Assembly: GCA_947650365.1 (NCBI GenBank) | Contig: OX393549.1 | Location: 28,053,209-28,117,208, forward strand | Length of the DNA stretch: 64,000 nucleotides | Reading direction: 5' to 3' | Source: Chamaelirium japonicum | Taxonomy: Eukaryota > Streptophyta > Magnoliopsida > Liliales > Melanthiaceae | Shown here: positions 39,450 through 54,139 of the stretch, piece by piece | Numbering within the stretch: position 1 is the first letter of the stretch | Layout of the letters: each line of letters opens with the position of its first letter | Made by a program: the position numbers and the translations under genes | Notes under the pieces: generated by a model | The model's database searches: none | Seen by the model: only the letters and a program-made list of their open reading frames with translations | Told to the model about the DNA's origin: nothing

Positions 39450-41476
39450 TTCGTACGATCCATTCGAATTCATTTGCACGATCCATTCTAATTCATTCAT
39501 ACGATCCATTCTAATTCATTCATACAATCCATTCTAATTCTTTCACACGATCCATTCTAATTCATTCGTAGGATCCATTCTAATTCATTCGTACAATCTA
39601 TTCTATTTCATTCGTACGATCCATTCTTACTCATTCATATGATCCATTCTAATTCATTCGGACGAATGTATCCATTCTAATTTATTCGTACGATCCATTC
39701 TAATTCATTCGTACGATCAATTCTAATTCATTCGTACGATCCATTCTGACTCATTCGTATGATCCATTCTATTTCATTCTTACGATCCATTCTAATTCAT
39801 TCGTACGATCGATTCTAATTCATTCGCACTATCCATTCTAATTCATTCGTACGATCCATTCTAATTCATTCGTATGATCCATTCTAATTTATTCGTTCAA
39901 ATATATCCATTCTAATTCATTCGTACGATCCATTCTAATTCATTTGCACGAATGTATCCATTCTAATTCATTTGCACGATCCATTCTAATTCATTCCTAT
40001 GATCTATTCTAATTCATTCGTACGATCCATTCTAATTCATTCTAATTCATTCGTATGTTCCATTCTACGATCCATTCTAATTCATTCGTATATTCCATTC
40101 TAATTCATTAGCACGATCCATGCTAATGAATTAGAATGGATCGTACGATCCAATTTAATTCATTCATACGATCCATTCTTACTCATTCGTATGATCCATT
40201 CTAATTCAATCGTACGATCCATTCTAATTCATTCGTACGATCCATTCTAATTCCTTCGTACGATCCATTCTAATTCATTCGTACGATTCATTCTAATTCA
40301 TTCACGCAATCTATTCTAATTCATTCGTACGATCCATTCTAATTCATTCGTACGATCCATTCTAATTCATTCATACAATCGATTCTAATTTATTCGCACG
40401 AATATATCCATTCTAATTCATTCGTACGATCCATTCTAATTCATTCGCACAATCTACTCTAATTCATTCATACGATCCATTCTAATTCATTCGCACGAAT
40501 GTATCCATTCTAATTCATTCATACGATCCATTCTACTTCATTCGTACTATCTGTTCTAATTCACTCATACGATCCGTTCTAATTCATTCATACGATCCAT
40601 TCTAATTCATTTGCACGAATATATCCATTCTAATTCATTCGTACGATCCATTCTAATTCCTTCGTACGATCCATTCTAATTCCTTCGTACGATCCATTCT
40701 ATTTCATTCGTATGATCCATTCTAATTCCTTCGTACGATCCATTCTAATTCCTTCGTATCCATTCTAATTCACTCATACGATCCATTCTAATTCATTCGT
40801 ACGATCCATTCTAATTCATTCATACAATCCATTCTAATTCATTCGCACGAATGTATCCATTCTAATTCATTCGTACGATCAGTTCTAATTCATTCACAAA
40901 ATCTATTCTAATTCATTCATACGATCCATTCTAATTCATTCACACGAATGTATCCATTCTAATTCATTCATACGATCCATTCTAATTCATTCGTACGATC
41001 CATTCTAATTCACTCATACGATCCATTCTAATACATTCATACGATCCATTCTAATTCATTTGCACGAATATATCCATTCTAATTCATTCGTAAGATCCAT
41101 TCTAATTCCTTCGTACGATCCATTCTAATTCATTCGTACGATCTATTCTAATTCATTCGTACGTTCCATTCTAATTCCTTCGTACGATCCATTCTAATTC
41201 CTTCATACGATCCATTCTAATTCATTCGTACGATCCATTCTAATTCATTCATACAATCGATTCTAATTCCTTCACACGATCCATTCTAATTCATTCGTAC
41301 GATCCATTCTAATTCATTCGCATGAATGTATCCATTCTAGTTCATTCGTACGATCCATTCTAATTCATTCGTACGATCCATTCTAATTCATTCGCACGAT
41401 CCATTCTAATTCATTCGTACGATCAATTCTAATTCATTCGCACGAATGTATCCATTCTAATTCACTCGTACGATCC
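39450..41476 (-). repeat. Satellite block, reverse half of copy 1
   Basis: Contains a monomer fragment (CATTCTAATTCATTC near 40036), CATTCTACGATCC near 40070, and the hairpin at 40094-40140 followed by GGATCGTACGATCC (40138-40151). It ends CGATCC-TAAATTAG. Confidence 0.92.
40094..40140. repeat. Hairpin, 20-bp perfect arms, 7-nt loop
   Basis: TCCATTCTAATTCATTAGCA (40094-40113), loop CGATCCA, exact complement at 40121-40140. One monomer is flipped forward inside a reverse array. Confidence 0.93.
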
Positions 41477-43996
41477 TAAATTAGAATGGATCGTATGAAT
41501 GAATTAGAATGGATACCTTTGTGCATATGAATTAGAATGGATCGTACGAATGAATTAGAATGGATCATATTAATGAATTAGAATGGATCGTACGAATGAA
41601 TTAGAATGGATACATTCGTGCGAATGAATTAGAATGGATCGTACGAATGAGTTAGAATGGATCGTACGAATGAACTAGAATGGATACATTCGTGCGAATG
41701 AATTAGAATGGATCGTACGAATGAATTAGAATGGATTGTACGAATGAATTAGAATAGATCTTACGAATGAATTAGAATGGATCGTACGAATGAATTAGAA
41801 TGGATCGTGCGAATGAATTAGAATGGATCATATTAATGAATTAGAATGGATCGTACGAATGAATTAGAATGGATACATTCATGCGAATGAATTAGAATGG
41901 ATCAGACGAATGAATTAGAATGGATCGTACGAATGAATTAGAATGGATCAAATGAATGAATTAGAATGGTTACATTCATGCGAATGAATTAGAATGGATC
42001 GTACGAATGGATTAGAATGGATACATTCGAGCGAATGAATTAGAATGGATCGTACGAATAAATTAGAATGGATCGTATGAATGGATTAGAATGGATCCTA
42101 CGAATGGATTAGAATGGATACCTTTGTGCATTTGAATTAGAATGGATTGTACGAATGAATTAGAATGGATTATATTAATGAATTAGAATGGATCGTACGA
42201 ATGAATTAGAATGGATACATTCGTTCGAATGAATTAGAATGGATCGTGCGAATCAATTAGACTGGATCGTGCGAATGAATAAGAATAGATCATACGAATG
42301 AATTAAAATGGATCGTACGAATTAATTAGAATGGATACATTCGTGCGAATGAATTAGAATGGATTGTATGAATGAATTAGAATGGATCGTACGAAAGAAT
42401 TAGAATGGATCCTACGAATTAATTAGAATGGATCATACGAATGAATTAGAATGGATCGTACGAAAGAATTAGAATGGATCGTACGAATGAATTAGAATGG
42501 ATACATTCGTGCGAATGAATTAGAATGGATTAAGCGAATGAATAAGAACAGATTGTGCGAATGAATTAGAATGGATCGTACGAATGAATTAGAATGGATC
42601 GTGCGAATGAATTAGAATGGATCGTACGAATGAATTAGAATGGATACATTTGTGCGAATGAATTAGAAAGGATCGTACGAATGAATTAGAATGGATCGTA
42701 TGAATGAATTAGAATGGATCGTACGAATGAATTAGAATGGATCGCGCGAATGAATTAGAATGGATCGTACGAATGAATTAGAATGGATCGTACGAATGAA
42801 CTAGAATGGATACATTCGTGCGAATGAATTAGAATGGATCGTACGAATGAATTAGAATGGATCATGCGAATGAATTAGAATGGATCGTACGAATGAATTA
42901 GAATGGATCGTGTGAAAGAATTAGAATGGATCGTACGAATGAATTAGAATGGATCGTGCTAATGAATTAGAATGGATCGTACGAATGAATTAGAATGGAT
43001 CGTATTAAAGAATTAGAATGGATCGTACGAATGAATTAGAATGGATCATGCGAATGAATTAGAATGGATCGTACGAATGAATTAGAATGGATCGTACGAA
43101 TGAACTAGAATGGATACATTCGTGCAAATGAATTAGAATGGATCGTATGAATGAATTAGAATGGATCGTACGAATGAATTAGAATGAATCTTACGAATGA
43201 ATTAGAATGGATCGTACGAATGAATTAGAATGGATCGTACGAATGAATTAGAATGGATACATTCGTGCGAATGAATTAGAATGGATCGGACGAATGAATT
43301 AGAATGGATCGCACGAATGAATTAGAATGGATCGTACGAATAAATTAGAATGGATACATTCGTCCGAATGAATTAGAATGGATCATACGAATGAGTAAGA
43401 ATGGATCGTAGGAATGAAATAGAATAGATTGTACGAATCAATTAGAATGGATTTGTACGAATGAATTAGAATGGATACATTCGTGCGAATGAATTAGAAT
43501 GGATCGTACCAATGAGTAAGAATGGATCGTACGAATGAAATAGAATGGATTGTGCGAATGAATTAGAATGGATTGTACGAATAAATTAGAATGGATCGTG
43601 TGAAAGAATTAGAATGGATTGTATGAATGAATTAGAATAGATCGTATGAATGAATTAGAATGGATCATACGAATGAATTAGAATGGATCGTACGAATGAA
43701 TTAGAATGGATACATTCGTGCGAATGAATTAGAATGGATACATTCGTGCGAAAGAATTACAATAGATCGTATGAATGAATTAGAATGGATCCTATGAATG
43801 AATTAGAATGGATCGTGCGAATGAATTAGAATGGATCGTACGAATGAATTAGAATGGATCGTGCTAATGAATTAGAATTGATCAAACGAATGAATTAGCA
43901 TGGATCGTGCTAATGAATTAGAATGGAACGTACGAATGAATTAGAATGGATCGTGTGAAAGAATTAGAATGGATTGTATGAATGAATTAGAATGAA
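41477..43996 (+). repeat. Satellite block, forward half of copy 2 (2.5 kb)
   Basis: The longest forward block. It includes GATTAAGCGAATGAATAAG near 42529 and two GTGTGAAAG variants. It ends at GAATTC (43994-43999). Confidence 0.92.
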
Positions 43997-46046
43997 TTCG
44001 TATGATCCATTCGAATTCATTTGCACGATCCATTCTAATTCATTCATACGATCCATTCTAATTCATTCATACAATCCATTCTAATTCTTTCACACGATCC
44101 ATTCTAATTCATTCGTAGGATTCATTCTAATTCATTCGTACAATCTATTCTATTTCATTCGTACGATCCATTCTTACTCATTCATATGATCCATTCTAAT
44201 TCATTCGGACGAATGTATCCATTCTAATTTATTCGTACGATCCATTCTAATTCATTCGTACGATCCATTCTAATTCATTCGTACGATCCATTCTTACTCA
44301 TTCGTATGATCAATTCTAATTCATTCGTACGATCCATTCTAATTCATTCGTACGATCGATTCTAATTCATTCGCACTATCCATTCTAATTCATTCGTACG
44401 ATCCATTCTAATTCATTCGTATGATCCATTCTAATTTATTCGTTCAAATATATCCATTCTAATTCATTCGTACGATCCATTCTAATTCAACCGCACGATC
44501 CATTCTAATTCATTTGCACGAATGTATCCATTCTAATTCATTTGCACGATCTATTCTAATTCATTCCTATGATCTATTCTAATTCGTTCGTACGATCCAT
44601 TCTAATTCATTCTAATTCATTCGTATGTTCCATTCTACGATCCATTCTAATTCATTCGTATATTCCATTCTAATTCATTAGCACGATCCATGCTAATGAA
44701 TTAGAATGGATCATACGATCCAATCTAATTCATTCATACGATTCATTCTTACTCATTCGTATGATCCATTCTAATTCAATCGTACGATCCATTCTAATTC
44801 ATTCGTACGATCCATTCTAATTCCTTCGTACGATCCATTCTAATTCATTCGTACGATCCATTCTAATTCATTCGTACGATCCATTCTAATTCCTTTGTAC
44901 GATCCATTCTAATTCATTCGTACGATTCATTCTAATTCATTCGCGCAATCTATTCTAATTCATTCGTACGATCCATTCTAATTCATTCGTACGATCCATT
45001 CTAATTCATTCATACAATCCATTCTAATTTATTCGCACGAATGTATCCATTCTAATTCATTCGTACGATCCATTCTAATTCATTCGCACAATCTATTCTA
45101 ATTCATTCATACGATCCATTCTAATTCATTCGAACGAATGTATCCATTCTAATTCATTCATACGATCCATTCTACTTCATTTGTACTATCCGTTCTAATT
45201 CACTCATACGATCCATTCTAATTCATTCATACGATCCATTCTAATTCATTTGCACGAATATATCCATTCTAATTCCTTCGTACGATCCATTCTATTTCAT
45301 TCGTATGATCCATTCTAATTCCTTCGTACGATCCATTCTAATTCCTTCGTATCCATTCTAATTCACTCATACGATCCATTCTAATTCATTCGTACGATCC
45401 ATTCTAATTCATTCATACGATCCATTCTATTTCATTCGCACGAATGTATCCATTCTAATTCATTCGTACGATCAGTTCTAATTCGTTCACAAAATCTATT
45501 CTAATTCATTCATACGATCCATTCTAATTCATTCACACGAATGTATCCATTCTAATTCATTCATACGATCCATTCTAATTCATTTGTACGATCCATTCTA
45601 ATTCACTCATACGATCCATTATAATACATTCATACGATCCATTCTAATTCATTTGCATGAATATATCCATTCTAATTCATTCGTAAGATCCATTCTATTT
45701 CCTTCGTACGATCCATTCTAATTCATTCGTACGATCTATTCTAATTCATTCGTACGATCCATTCTAATTCCTTCGTACAATCCATTCTAATTCATTCGTA
45801 CGATCCATTCTAATTCATTCATACAATCGATTCTAATTCTTTCACACGATCCATTCTAATTCATTCGTACGATCCATTCTAATTCATTCGCATGAATGTA
45901 TCCATTCTAGTTCATTCGTACGATCCATTCTAATTCATTCGTACGATCCATTCTAATTCATTCGCACGATCCATTCTAATTCATTCGTACGATCAATTCT
46001 AATTCATTCGCACGAATGTATCCATTCTAATTCATTCGTACGATCC
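43997..46046 (-). repeat. Satellite block, reverse half of copy 2
   Basis: Hairpin at 44664-44710 and many CTAATTCCTTCG monomers near 45260-45350. It ends CGATCC-TGAATTAG. Confidence 0.92.
44664..44710. repeat. Hairpin, 20-bp perfect arms, 7-nt loop
   Basis: Same sequence as 40094-40140, offset 4,570 bp. Arms 44664-44683 and 44691-44710. Confidence 0.93.
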
Positions 46047-48451
46047 TGAATTAGAATGGATCGTACGAATGAATTAGAATGGATACCTTTGTGCATATGA
46101 ATTAGAATGGATCGTACGAATGAATTAGAATGGATCATATTAATGAATTAGAATGGATCGTACGAATGAATTAGAATGGATACATTCGTGCGAATGAATT
46201 AGAATGGATCATACGAATGAATTAGAATGGATCGTACGAATGAACTATAATGGATACATTCGTGCGAATGAATTAGAATGGATCGTACGAATGAATTAGA
46301 ATGGATCGTACGAATGAATTAGAATAGATCTTACGAATGAATTAGAATGGATCGTACGAATGAATTAGAATGGATCGTGCGAATGAATTAGAATGGATCA
46401 TTTTAATGAATTAGAATGGATTGTACGAATGAATTAGAATGGATACATTCGTGCGAATGAATTAGAATGGATCAGACGAATGACATAGAATGGATCGTAC
46501 GAATGAATTAGAATGGATCAAATGAATGAATTAGAATGGTTACATTCATGCGAACGAATTAGAATGGATCGTACGAATGGATTAGAATGGATACATTCGA
46601 GCGAATGAATTAGAATGGATCGTACGAATGAATTAGAATGGATCGTACGAATGGATTAGAATGGATCCTACGAATGGATTAGAATGGATACCTTTGTGCA
46701 TATGAATTAGAATGGATTGTACGAATGAATTAGAATGGATCATATTAATGAATTAGAATGGATCGTACGAATGAATTAGAATGGATACATTCGTGCGAAT
46801 GAATTAGAATGGATCGTGCGAATCAATTAGACTGGATCGTGCGAATGAATAAGAATAGATCATACAAATGAATTAAAATGGATCGTACGAATTAATTAGA
46901 ATGGATACATTCGTGCGAATAAATTAGAATGGATTGTATGAATGAATTAGAATGGATCATACGAATGAATTAGAATGGATCCTACGAATTAATTAGAATG
47001 GATCAGACGAATGAATTAGAATGGATCGTACGAATGAATTAGAATGGATCGTACGAATGAATTAGAATGGATACATTCTTGCGAATGAATTAGAATGTAT
47101 TGTCCGAATGAATAAGAACAGATCGTGCGAATGAATTAGAATGGATCGTACGAATGAATTAGAATGGATCGTGCGAATGAATTAGAATGGATCGTACGAA
47201 TGAATTAGAATGGATACATTTGTGCGAATGAATTAGAATGGATCGTATGAATGAATTAGAATGGATCGTACGAATGAATTAGAATGGATCGTGCGAATGA
47301 ATTAGAATGGATCGTACGAATGAATTAGAATGGATCGTACGAATGAACTAGAATGGATACATTCGTGCGAATGAATTAGAATGGATCATACGAATGAATT
47401 AGAATGGATCGTGCGAATGAATTAGAATGGATCGTACGAATGAATTAGAATGGATCGTGTGAAAGAATTAGAATGGATCGTACGAATGAATTAGAATGGA
47501 TCGTGCGAATGAATTAGAATGGATTGTACGAATGAATTAGAATGGATACATTTGTGCGAATGAATTAGAATGGATCGTACGAATGAATTAGAATGGATCG
47601 TATTAATGAATTAGAATGGATCGTACGAATGAATTAGAATGGATCGTGCGAATGAATTAGAATGGATCGTACGAATGAATTAGAATGGATACATTCGTGC
47701 GAATGAATTAGAATGGATCGGACGAATGAATTAGAATGGATCGTACGAATGAATTAGAATGGATCGTACAAATAAATTAGAATGGATACATTCGTCCGAA
47801 TGAATTAGAATGGATCATACGAATGAGTAAGAATGGATCATACGAATGAAATAGAATAGATTGTATGAATGAATTAGAATGGATTCGTACGAATGAATTA
47901 GAATGGATACATTCATGCGAATGAATTAGAATGGATCGTACCAATGAGTAAGAATGGATCGTACGAATGAAATAGAATGAATTATGCGAATGAATTAGAA
48001 TGGATCGTACGAATAAATTAGAATGGATCGTGTGAAAGAATTAGAATGGATTGTATGAATGAATTAGAATAGATCGTATGAATGAATTAGAATGGATCGT
48101 ACGAATGAATTAGAATGGATCGTACGAATGAATTAGAATGGATCGTACGAATGAATTAGAATGGATACATTCGTATGAATGAATTAGAATGGATACATTC
48201 GTGCGAAAGAATTACAATAGATCGTATGAATAAATTAGAATGGATCCTATGAATGAATTAGAATGGATCGTGCGAATGAATTAAAATGGATCGTACGAAT
48301 GAATTAGAATAGACCGTGCTAATGAATTAGAATTGATCGAACGAATGAATTAGCATGGATCGTGCTAATGAATTAGAATGGAACATACGAATGAATTAGA
48401 ATGGAGCGTGTGAAAGAATTAGAATGGATTGTATGAATGAATTAGAATGAA
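46047..48451 (+). repeat. Satellite block, forward half of copy 3 (2.4 kb)
   Basis: Follows copy 2 almost monomer by monomer. It ends at GAATTC (48449-48454). Confidence 0.92.
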
Positions 48452-50433
48452 TTCGTACGATCCATTCGAATTCATTTGCACGATCCATTCTAATTCATTC
48501 ATACGATCCATTCTAATTCATTCATACAATCCATTCTAATTCTTTCACACGATCCATTCTAATTCATTCGTAGGATTCATTCTAATTCATTCGTACAATC
48601 TATTCTATTTCATTCGAACGATCCATTCTTACTCATTCATATGATCCATTCTAATTCATTCGGACGAATATATCCATTCTAATTTATTCGTACGATCCAT
48701 TCTAATTCATTCGTACGATCCATTCTAATTCATTCGTACGATCCATTCTTACTCATTCGTATGATCCATTCTAATTCATTCGTACGATCCATTCAAATTC
48801 ATTCGTACGATCGATTCTAATTCATTCGCACTATCCATTCTAATTCATTCGTACGATCCATTCTAATTCATTCGTATGATCCATTCTAATTTATTCGTTC
48901 AAATATATCCATTCTAATTCATTCGTACGATCCATTCTAATTCAATCGCACGATCCATTCTAATTCATTTGCAAGAATGTATCCATTCTAATTCATTTGC
49001 ACAATCCATTCTAATTCATTCCTATGATCTATTCTAATTCACTCGTATGATCCATTCTAATTCATTCTAATTCATTCGTATGTTCCATTCTACGATCCAT
49101 TCTAATTCATTCGTATATTCCATTCTAATGCATTAGCACGATCCATGCTAATGAATTAGAATGGATCGTACGATCCAATCTAATTCATTCATACGATCCA
49201 TTCTTACTCATTCGTATGATCCATTCTAATTCAATCGTACGATCCATTATAATTCATTCGTACGATCCATTCTAATTCCTTCGTACGATCCATTCTAATT
49301 CATTCATACGATCCATTCTAATTCATTCGTACGATCCATTCTAATTCCTTCGTACGATCCATTCTAATTCATTCGTACGATTCATTCTAATTCATTCGCG
49401 CAATCTATTCTAATTCATTCGTACGATCCATTCTAATTCATTCGTACGATCCATTCTAATTCATTCATACAATCCATTCTAATTTATTCGCACGAATGTA
49501 TCCATTCTAATTCATTCGTACGATCCATTCTAATTCATTCGCACAATCTATTCTAATTCATTCATACGATCCATTCTAATTCATTCGCACGAATGTATCC
49601 ATTCTAATTCATTCATACGATCCATTCTAATTCATTTGCACAAATATATCCATTCTAATTCATTCGTACGATCCATTCTAATTCCTTCGTACGATCCATT
49701 CTAATTCCTTCGTACGATCAATTCTATTTCATTCGTATGATCCATTCTAATTCCTTCGTACGATCCATTCTAATTCCTTCGTATCCATTCTAATTCACTC
49801 ATACGATCCATTCTAATTCATTCGTACGATCTATTCTAATTCATTCATACAATCCATTCTAATTCATTCGCACGAATGTATCCATTCTAATTCATTCGTA
49901 CGATCAGTTCTAATTCATTCAAAAAATCTATTCTAATTCATTCATACGATCCATTGTAATTCATTCACACAAATGTATCCATTCTAATTCATTCATACGA
50001 TCCATTCTAATTCATTCGTACGATCCATTCTAATTCACTCATACGATCCATCCTAATACATTCATACGATCCATTCTAATTCATTTGCCCGAATATATCT
50101 ATTCTAACTCATTCGTACGATCCATTCTAATTCCTTCGTACGATCCATTCTAATTCATTCGTACGATCTATTCTAATTCATTCGTACGATACATTCTAAT
50201 TCATTCGTACGATCCATTCTAATTCCTTCGTACGATCCATTCTAATTCATTCGTACGATCCATTCTAATTCATTCGTACGATCCATTCTAATTCTTTCAC
50301 ACGATCCATTCTAATTCATTCGTACGATCCATTCTAATTCATTCGTGCAATCCATTCTATTTCATTCGTACGATCCATTCTTACTCATTCGTACGATCTA
50401 TTCTAATTCATTCACATGAATGTATCCCTTCGT
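48452..50433 (-). repeat. Satellite block, reverse half of copy 3
   Basis: Hairpin at 49119-49165. It ends TCCCTTCGTACGAATG, a one-base variant of the CATTCGTACGAATG junction. Confidence 0.92.
49119..49165. repeat. Hairpin, 20-bp arms with one mismatch
   Basis: Same hairpin, 4,455 bp after 44664, with one change in the left arm (TTCATTAG to TGCATTAG). Confidence 0.9.
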
Positions 50434-52583
50434 ACGAATGAATTAGAATAGATTGTACGAATGAATTAGAATGGATCGTACGAATGAATTAGAATGGATC
50501 GTACGAAGGAATTAGAATGGATCGTACGAATGAATTAGAATGGATCGTACGAATGAATTAGAATAGATCGTACGAATGAATTAGAATGGATCGTATGAAG
50601 CAATTAGAATGGATCGTACGAATGAATTAGAATGGATATATTCGTGCAAATGAATTAGAATGGATCGTATGAATGTATTAGAATGGATCGTATGAGTGAA
50701 TTAGAATGGATCGTACGAATGAATTAGAATGGATTGTATGAATGAATTAGAATGGATCGTACGAATGAATTAGAATGGATCATACGAATTAATTAGAATG
50801 GATCATACGAATGAATTAGAATGGATCGTACGAATCAATTAGAATGGATCGTACGAATGAATTAGAATGGATACATTTATGCGAATGAATTAGAATGGAT
50901 TGTGCGAATGAGTAAGAACAGATCGTGCGAATGAATTAGAATGGATCGTACGAATGAATTAGAATGGATCGTGCGAATGAATTAGAATGGATCGTAAGAA
51001 TGAATCAGAATGGATACATTTGTACGAATGAATTAGAATGGATTGTGCAAATGAATTAGAATGGATCGAATGAATGAATTAGAATGGATCGTACGAATGA
51101 ATTAGAATGGATCGTGCGAATGAATTAGAATGGATCGTGCGAATGAATTAGAATGGATCGTGCGAATGAATTAGAATGGATCGTACGAATGAATTAGAAT
51201 GGATCGTACGAATGAATTAGAATGGATCGTACGAATGAACTAGAATGGATACATTCGTGCGAATGAATTAGAATGGATCGTACGAATGAATTAGAATGGA
51301 TCATGCGAATGAATTAGAATGGATCGTACGAATGAATTAGAATGGATCGTGTGAAATAATTAGAATGGAATGTACGAATGAATTAGAATGGATCGTGCGA
51401 ATGAATTAGAATGGATCGTACGAATGAATTAGAATGGATACATTTGTGCGAATGAATTAGAATGGATCGTACGAATGAATTAGAATGGATCGTATGAATG
51501 AATTAGAATGGATCGTACGAATGAATTAGAATGGATACATTCGTGCGAATGAATTAGAATGGATCGTACGAATGAATTAGAATGGATCGTGCGAATGAAT
51601 TAGAATGGATCGTACGAATGAATTAGAATGGATCGTGTGAAATAATTAGAATGGATCGTACGAATGAATTAGAATGGATCGTGCGAATGAATTAGAATGG
51701 ATCGTACGAATGAATTAGAATGGATACATTTGTGCGAATGAATTAGAATGGATCGTATGAATGAATTAGAATGGATCGTATGAATGAATTAGAATGGATC
51801 GTACGAATGAATTAGAATGGATCGTGCGAATGAATTAGAATGGATCGTACGAATGAATTAGAATGGATCGTACGAATGAACTAGAATGGATACATTCGTG
51901 CGAATGAATTAGAATGGATAGTACGAATGAATTAGAATGGATCGTACGAATGAATTATAATGGATCTTACGAATGAATTAGAATGGATCGTACGAATGAA
52001 TTAGAATGGATCGTACAAATGAATTAGAATGGATACATTCGTGCGAATGAATTAGAATGGATCGGACGAATGAATTAGAATGGATCGTATGAATGAATTA
52101 GAATTGATCGTACGAATGAATTAGAATGGATCGTACGAATAAATCAGAATGGATACATTCATCTGAATGAATTAGAATGGATCATACGAATGAGTAAGAA
52201 TGGATCGTACGAATGAAATAGAATAGATTGTACGAATGAATTAGAATGGATTCGTACGAATGAATTAGAATGGATACATTCGTACGAATGAATTAGAATG
52301 GATCGTACCAATGAGTAAGAATGGATCGTACGAATGAAATAGAATAGATTGTACGAATGAATTAGAATGGATACATTCATCCGAATGAATTAGAATGGAT
52401 CATACGAATGAGTAAGAATGGATCGTACGAATGAAATAGAATAGATTGTACGAATGAAGTAGAATGGATCCTACAAATGAATTAGAATGGATCGTGTGAA
52501 AGAATTAGAATGGATTGTATGAATGAATTAGAATGGATCGTATGAATGAATTAGAATGGATCGTGCGAATGAATTCGAATGGA
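50434..52583 (+). repeat. Satellite block, forward (2.15 kb)
   Basis: The most regular long stretch in the window (51070-52140), with few variants apart from GTGC and 28-bp forms. It ends in AATGAATTCG / CGAATTCATT arms at 52568-52598. Confidence 0.93.
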
Positions 52584-53118
52584 TCGTACGAATTCATTCT
52601 AATTCATTCATACAATCCATTCTAATTCTTTCACACGATCCATTCTAATTCATTCGTACGTTCCATTCTAATTCTTTAGCACGATCCATGCTAATTCATT
52701 CGTTCGATCAATTCTAATTCATTAGCACGATCCATTCTAATTCATTCGTACGATCCATTCTAATTCATTCGCACGATCCATTCTAATTCATTCATAGGAT
52801 CCATTCTAATTCATTCATACGATCTATTCTAATTCTTTCGCACGAATGTATCCATTCTAATTCATTCGCACGAATGTATCCATTCTAATTCATTCGTACG
52901 ATCCATTCTAATTCATTCGTACGATCCATTCTAATTCATTCATACGATCTATTCTAATTCATTCATACAATCCATTCTAATTCATTCACACGATCCATTC
53001 TAATTCATTCGTACGATCCATTCTAATTCATTCGCACAATCCATTCTATTTCATTCGTACGATCCATTCTTACTCATTCGTATGATCCATTCTAATTCAT
53101 TCGCACGAATATATCCAT
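52584..53118 (-). repeat. Satellite block, reverse
   Basis: Opens like 16880. It ends at ATCCAT-A-ATGGAT (53113-53125). Confidence 0.92.
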
Positions 53119-53119
53119 A

Positions 53120-53287
53120 ATGGATCATACGAATGAGTAAGAATGGATCGTACGAATGAAATAGAATGGATTGTGCGAATGAATTAGAATGGACCGTACG
53201 AATGAATTAGACGTACGAATGAATTAGAATGGATACATTCATGCGAATAAATTAGAATAGATCATACGAATGAGTAGGAATGGATTG
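53120..53287 (+). repeat. Satellite block, forward, 168 bp
   Basis: Contains TTAGACGTACG, a monomer with an internal deletion (near 53207). It ends abruptly, GGATTG-TCATTC. Confidence 0.9.
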
Positions 53288-53611
53288 TCATTCTAATTCA
53301 TTCGTATGATCCATTCTAATTCATTTGTATCCATTCTATTTCATTCGTACGATCCATTCTAATTTATTCGCGCAATCTATTCTAATTCATTCGTACGATC
53401 CATTCTAATTCATTCGTACGATCCATTCTAATTCATTCATACAATCCATTCTAATTTATTCGCATGAATGTATCCATTCTAATTCATTCGTACGATCCAT
53501 TCTAATTCATTCGCACAATTTATTCTAATTCATTCATACGATCCATTCTAATTCATTCGCACGAATGTATCCATTCTAATTCATTCATACGAACCATTCT
53601 ACTTCATTCAT
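53288..53611 (-). repeat. Satellite block, reverse, 324 bp
   Basis: Includes TTTGTATCCATTC, a shortened monomer near 53325. It ends TTCATA-AATGG without a palindrome. Confidence 0.9.
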
Positions 53612-54139
53612 AAATGGATTGTACGAATGAATTAGAATGGATCGTACGAATGAATTAGAATGCATCGTACGAAAGAATTAGAATGGATATATTCGTGCGA
53701 ATGAATTAGAATGGATCGTACGAATGAATTAGACTGGATCGTACGAATGAATTTGAATGGATACATTTGTGCGAATGAATCTAAATGGATTGTATGAATG
53801 AATTACAATGGATCGTACGAATGAATTAGAATGGATCATACAAATGAATTAGAATAGCTCATACGAATGAATTAGAATGAATCGTATGAATGAATTAGAA
53901 TGGTTACATTCGTGCGAATGAATTAGAATAGATCGTACGAATGAATTAGAATGGATCGTACGAATAAATTAGAATGGATCGTACGAATAAATTAGAATGG
54001 ATCGTGCTAATGAATTAGAATTGATCGAACGAATGAATTAGCATGGATCGTGCTAATGAATTAGAATGGAACGTACGAATGAATTAGAATGGACCGTGTG
54101 AAAGAATTAGAATGGATTGTATGAATGAATTAGAATGAA
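53612..54139 (+). repeat. Satellite block, forward
   Basis: Fourth copy of the GAATCTAAATGG segment (near 53777). It ends at GAATTC (54137-54142). Confidence 0.92.

Larger units (their letters stand above)
38310..41476. repeat. Inverted higher-order unit, copy 1 (3.17 kb)
   Basis: A forward half (38310-39449) and a reverse half (39450-41476) meet at GAATTC (39447). The reverse half carries the 20-bp-arm hairpin at 40094-40140. Compared with copy 2, the forward half is about 1.4 kb shorter. Confidence 0.85.
41477..46046. repeat. Inverted higher-order unit, copy 2 (4.57 kb)
   Basis: Forward 41477-43996, reverse 43997-46046. CATATTAATG at 41567 and the ATCAATTAGACTGG variant near 42251 recur exactly 4,570 bp later. 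Shared reverse-half markers lie 4,547 to 4,570 bp after copy 1. Confidence 0.9.
46047..50433. repeat. Inverted higher-order unit, copy 3 (4.39 kb)
   Basis: Forward 46047-48451, reverse 48452-50433. The offset from copy 2 is 4,570 bp in the first part and 4,455 bp from the GAATTC junction on; the 115-bp change is exactly five 23-bp monomers. The right end departs from copy 2 near 50.3 kb and finishes with a TTCGTACGAA-type junction. Confidence 0.88.

Noticed and set aside
52159-52380. 73-codon reverse open frame in satellite
   Set aside because: Same reason: length variants keep the frame open. No start context, codon bias or homology.
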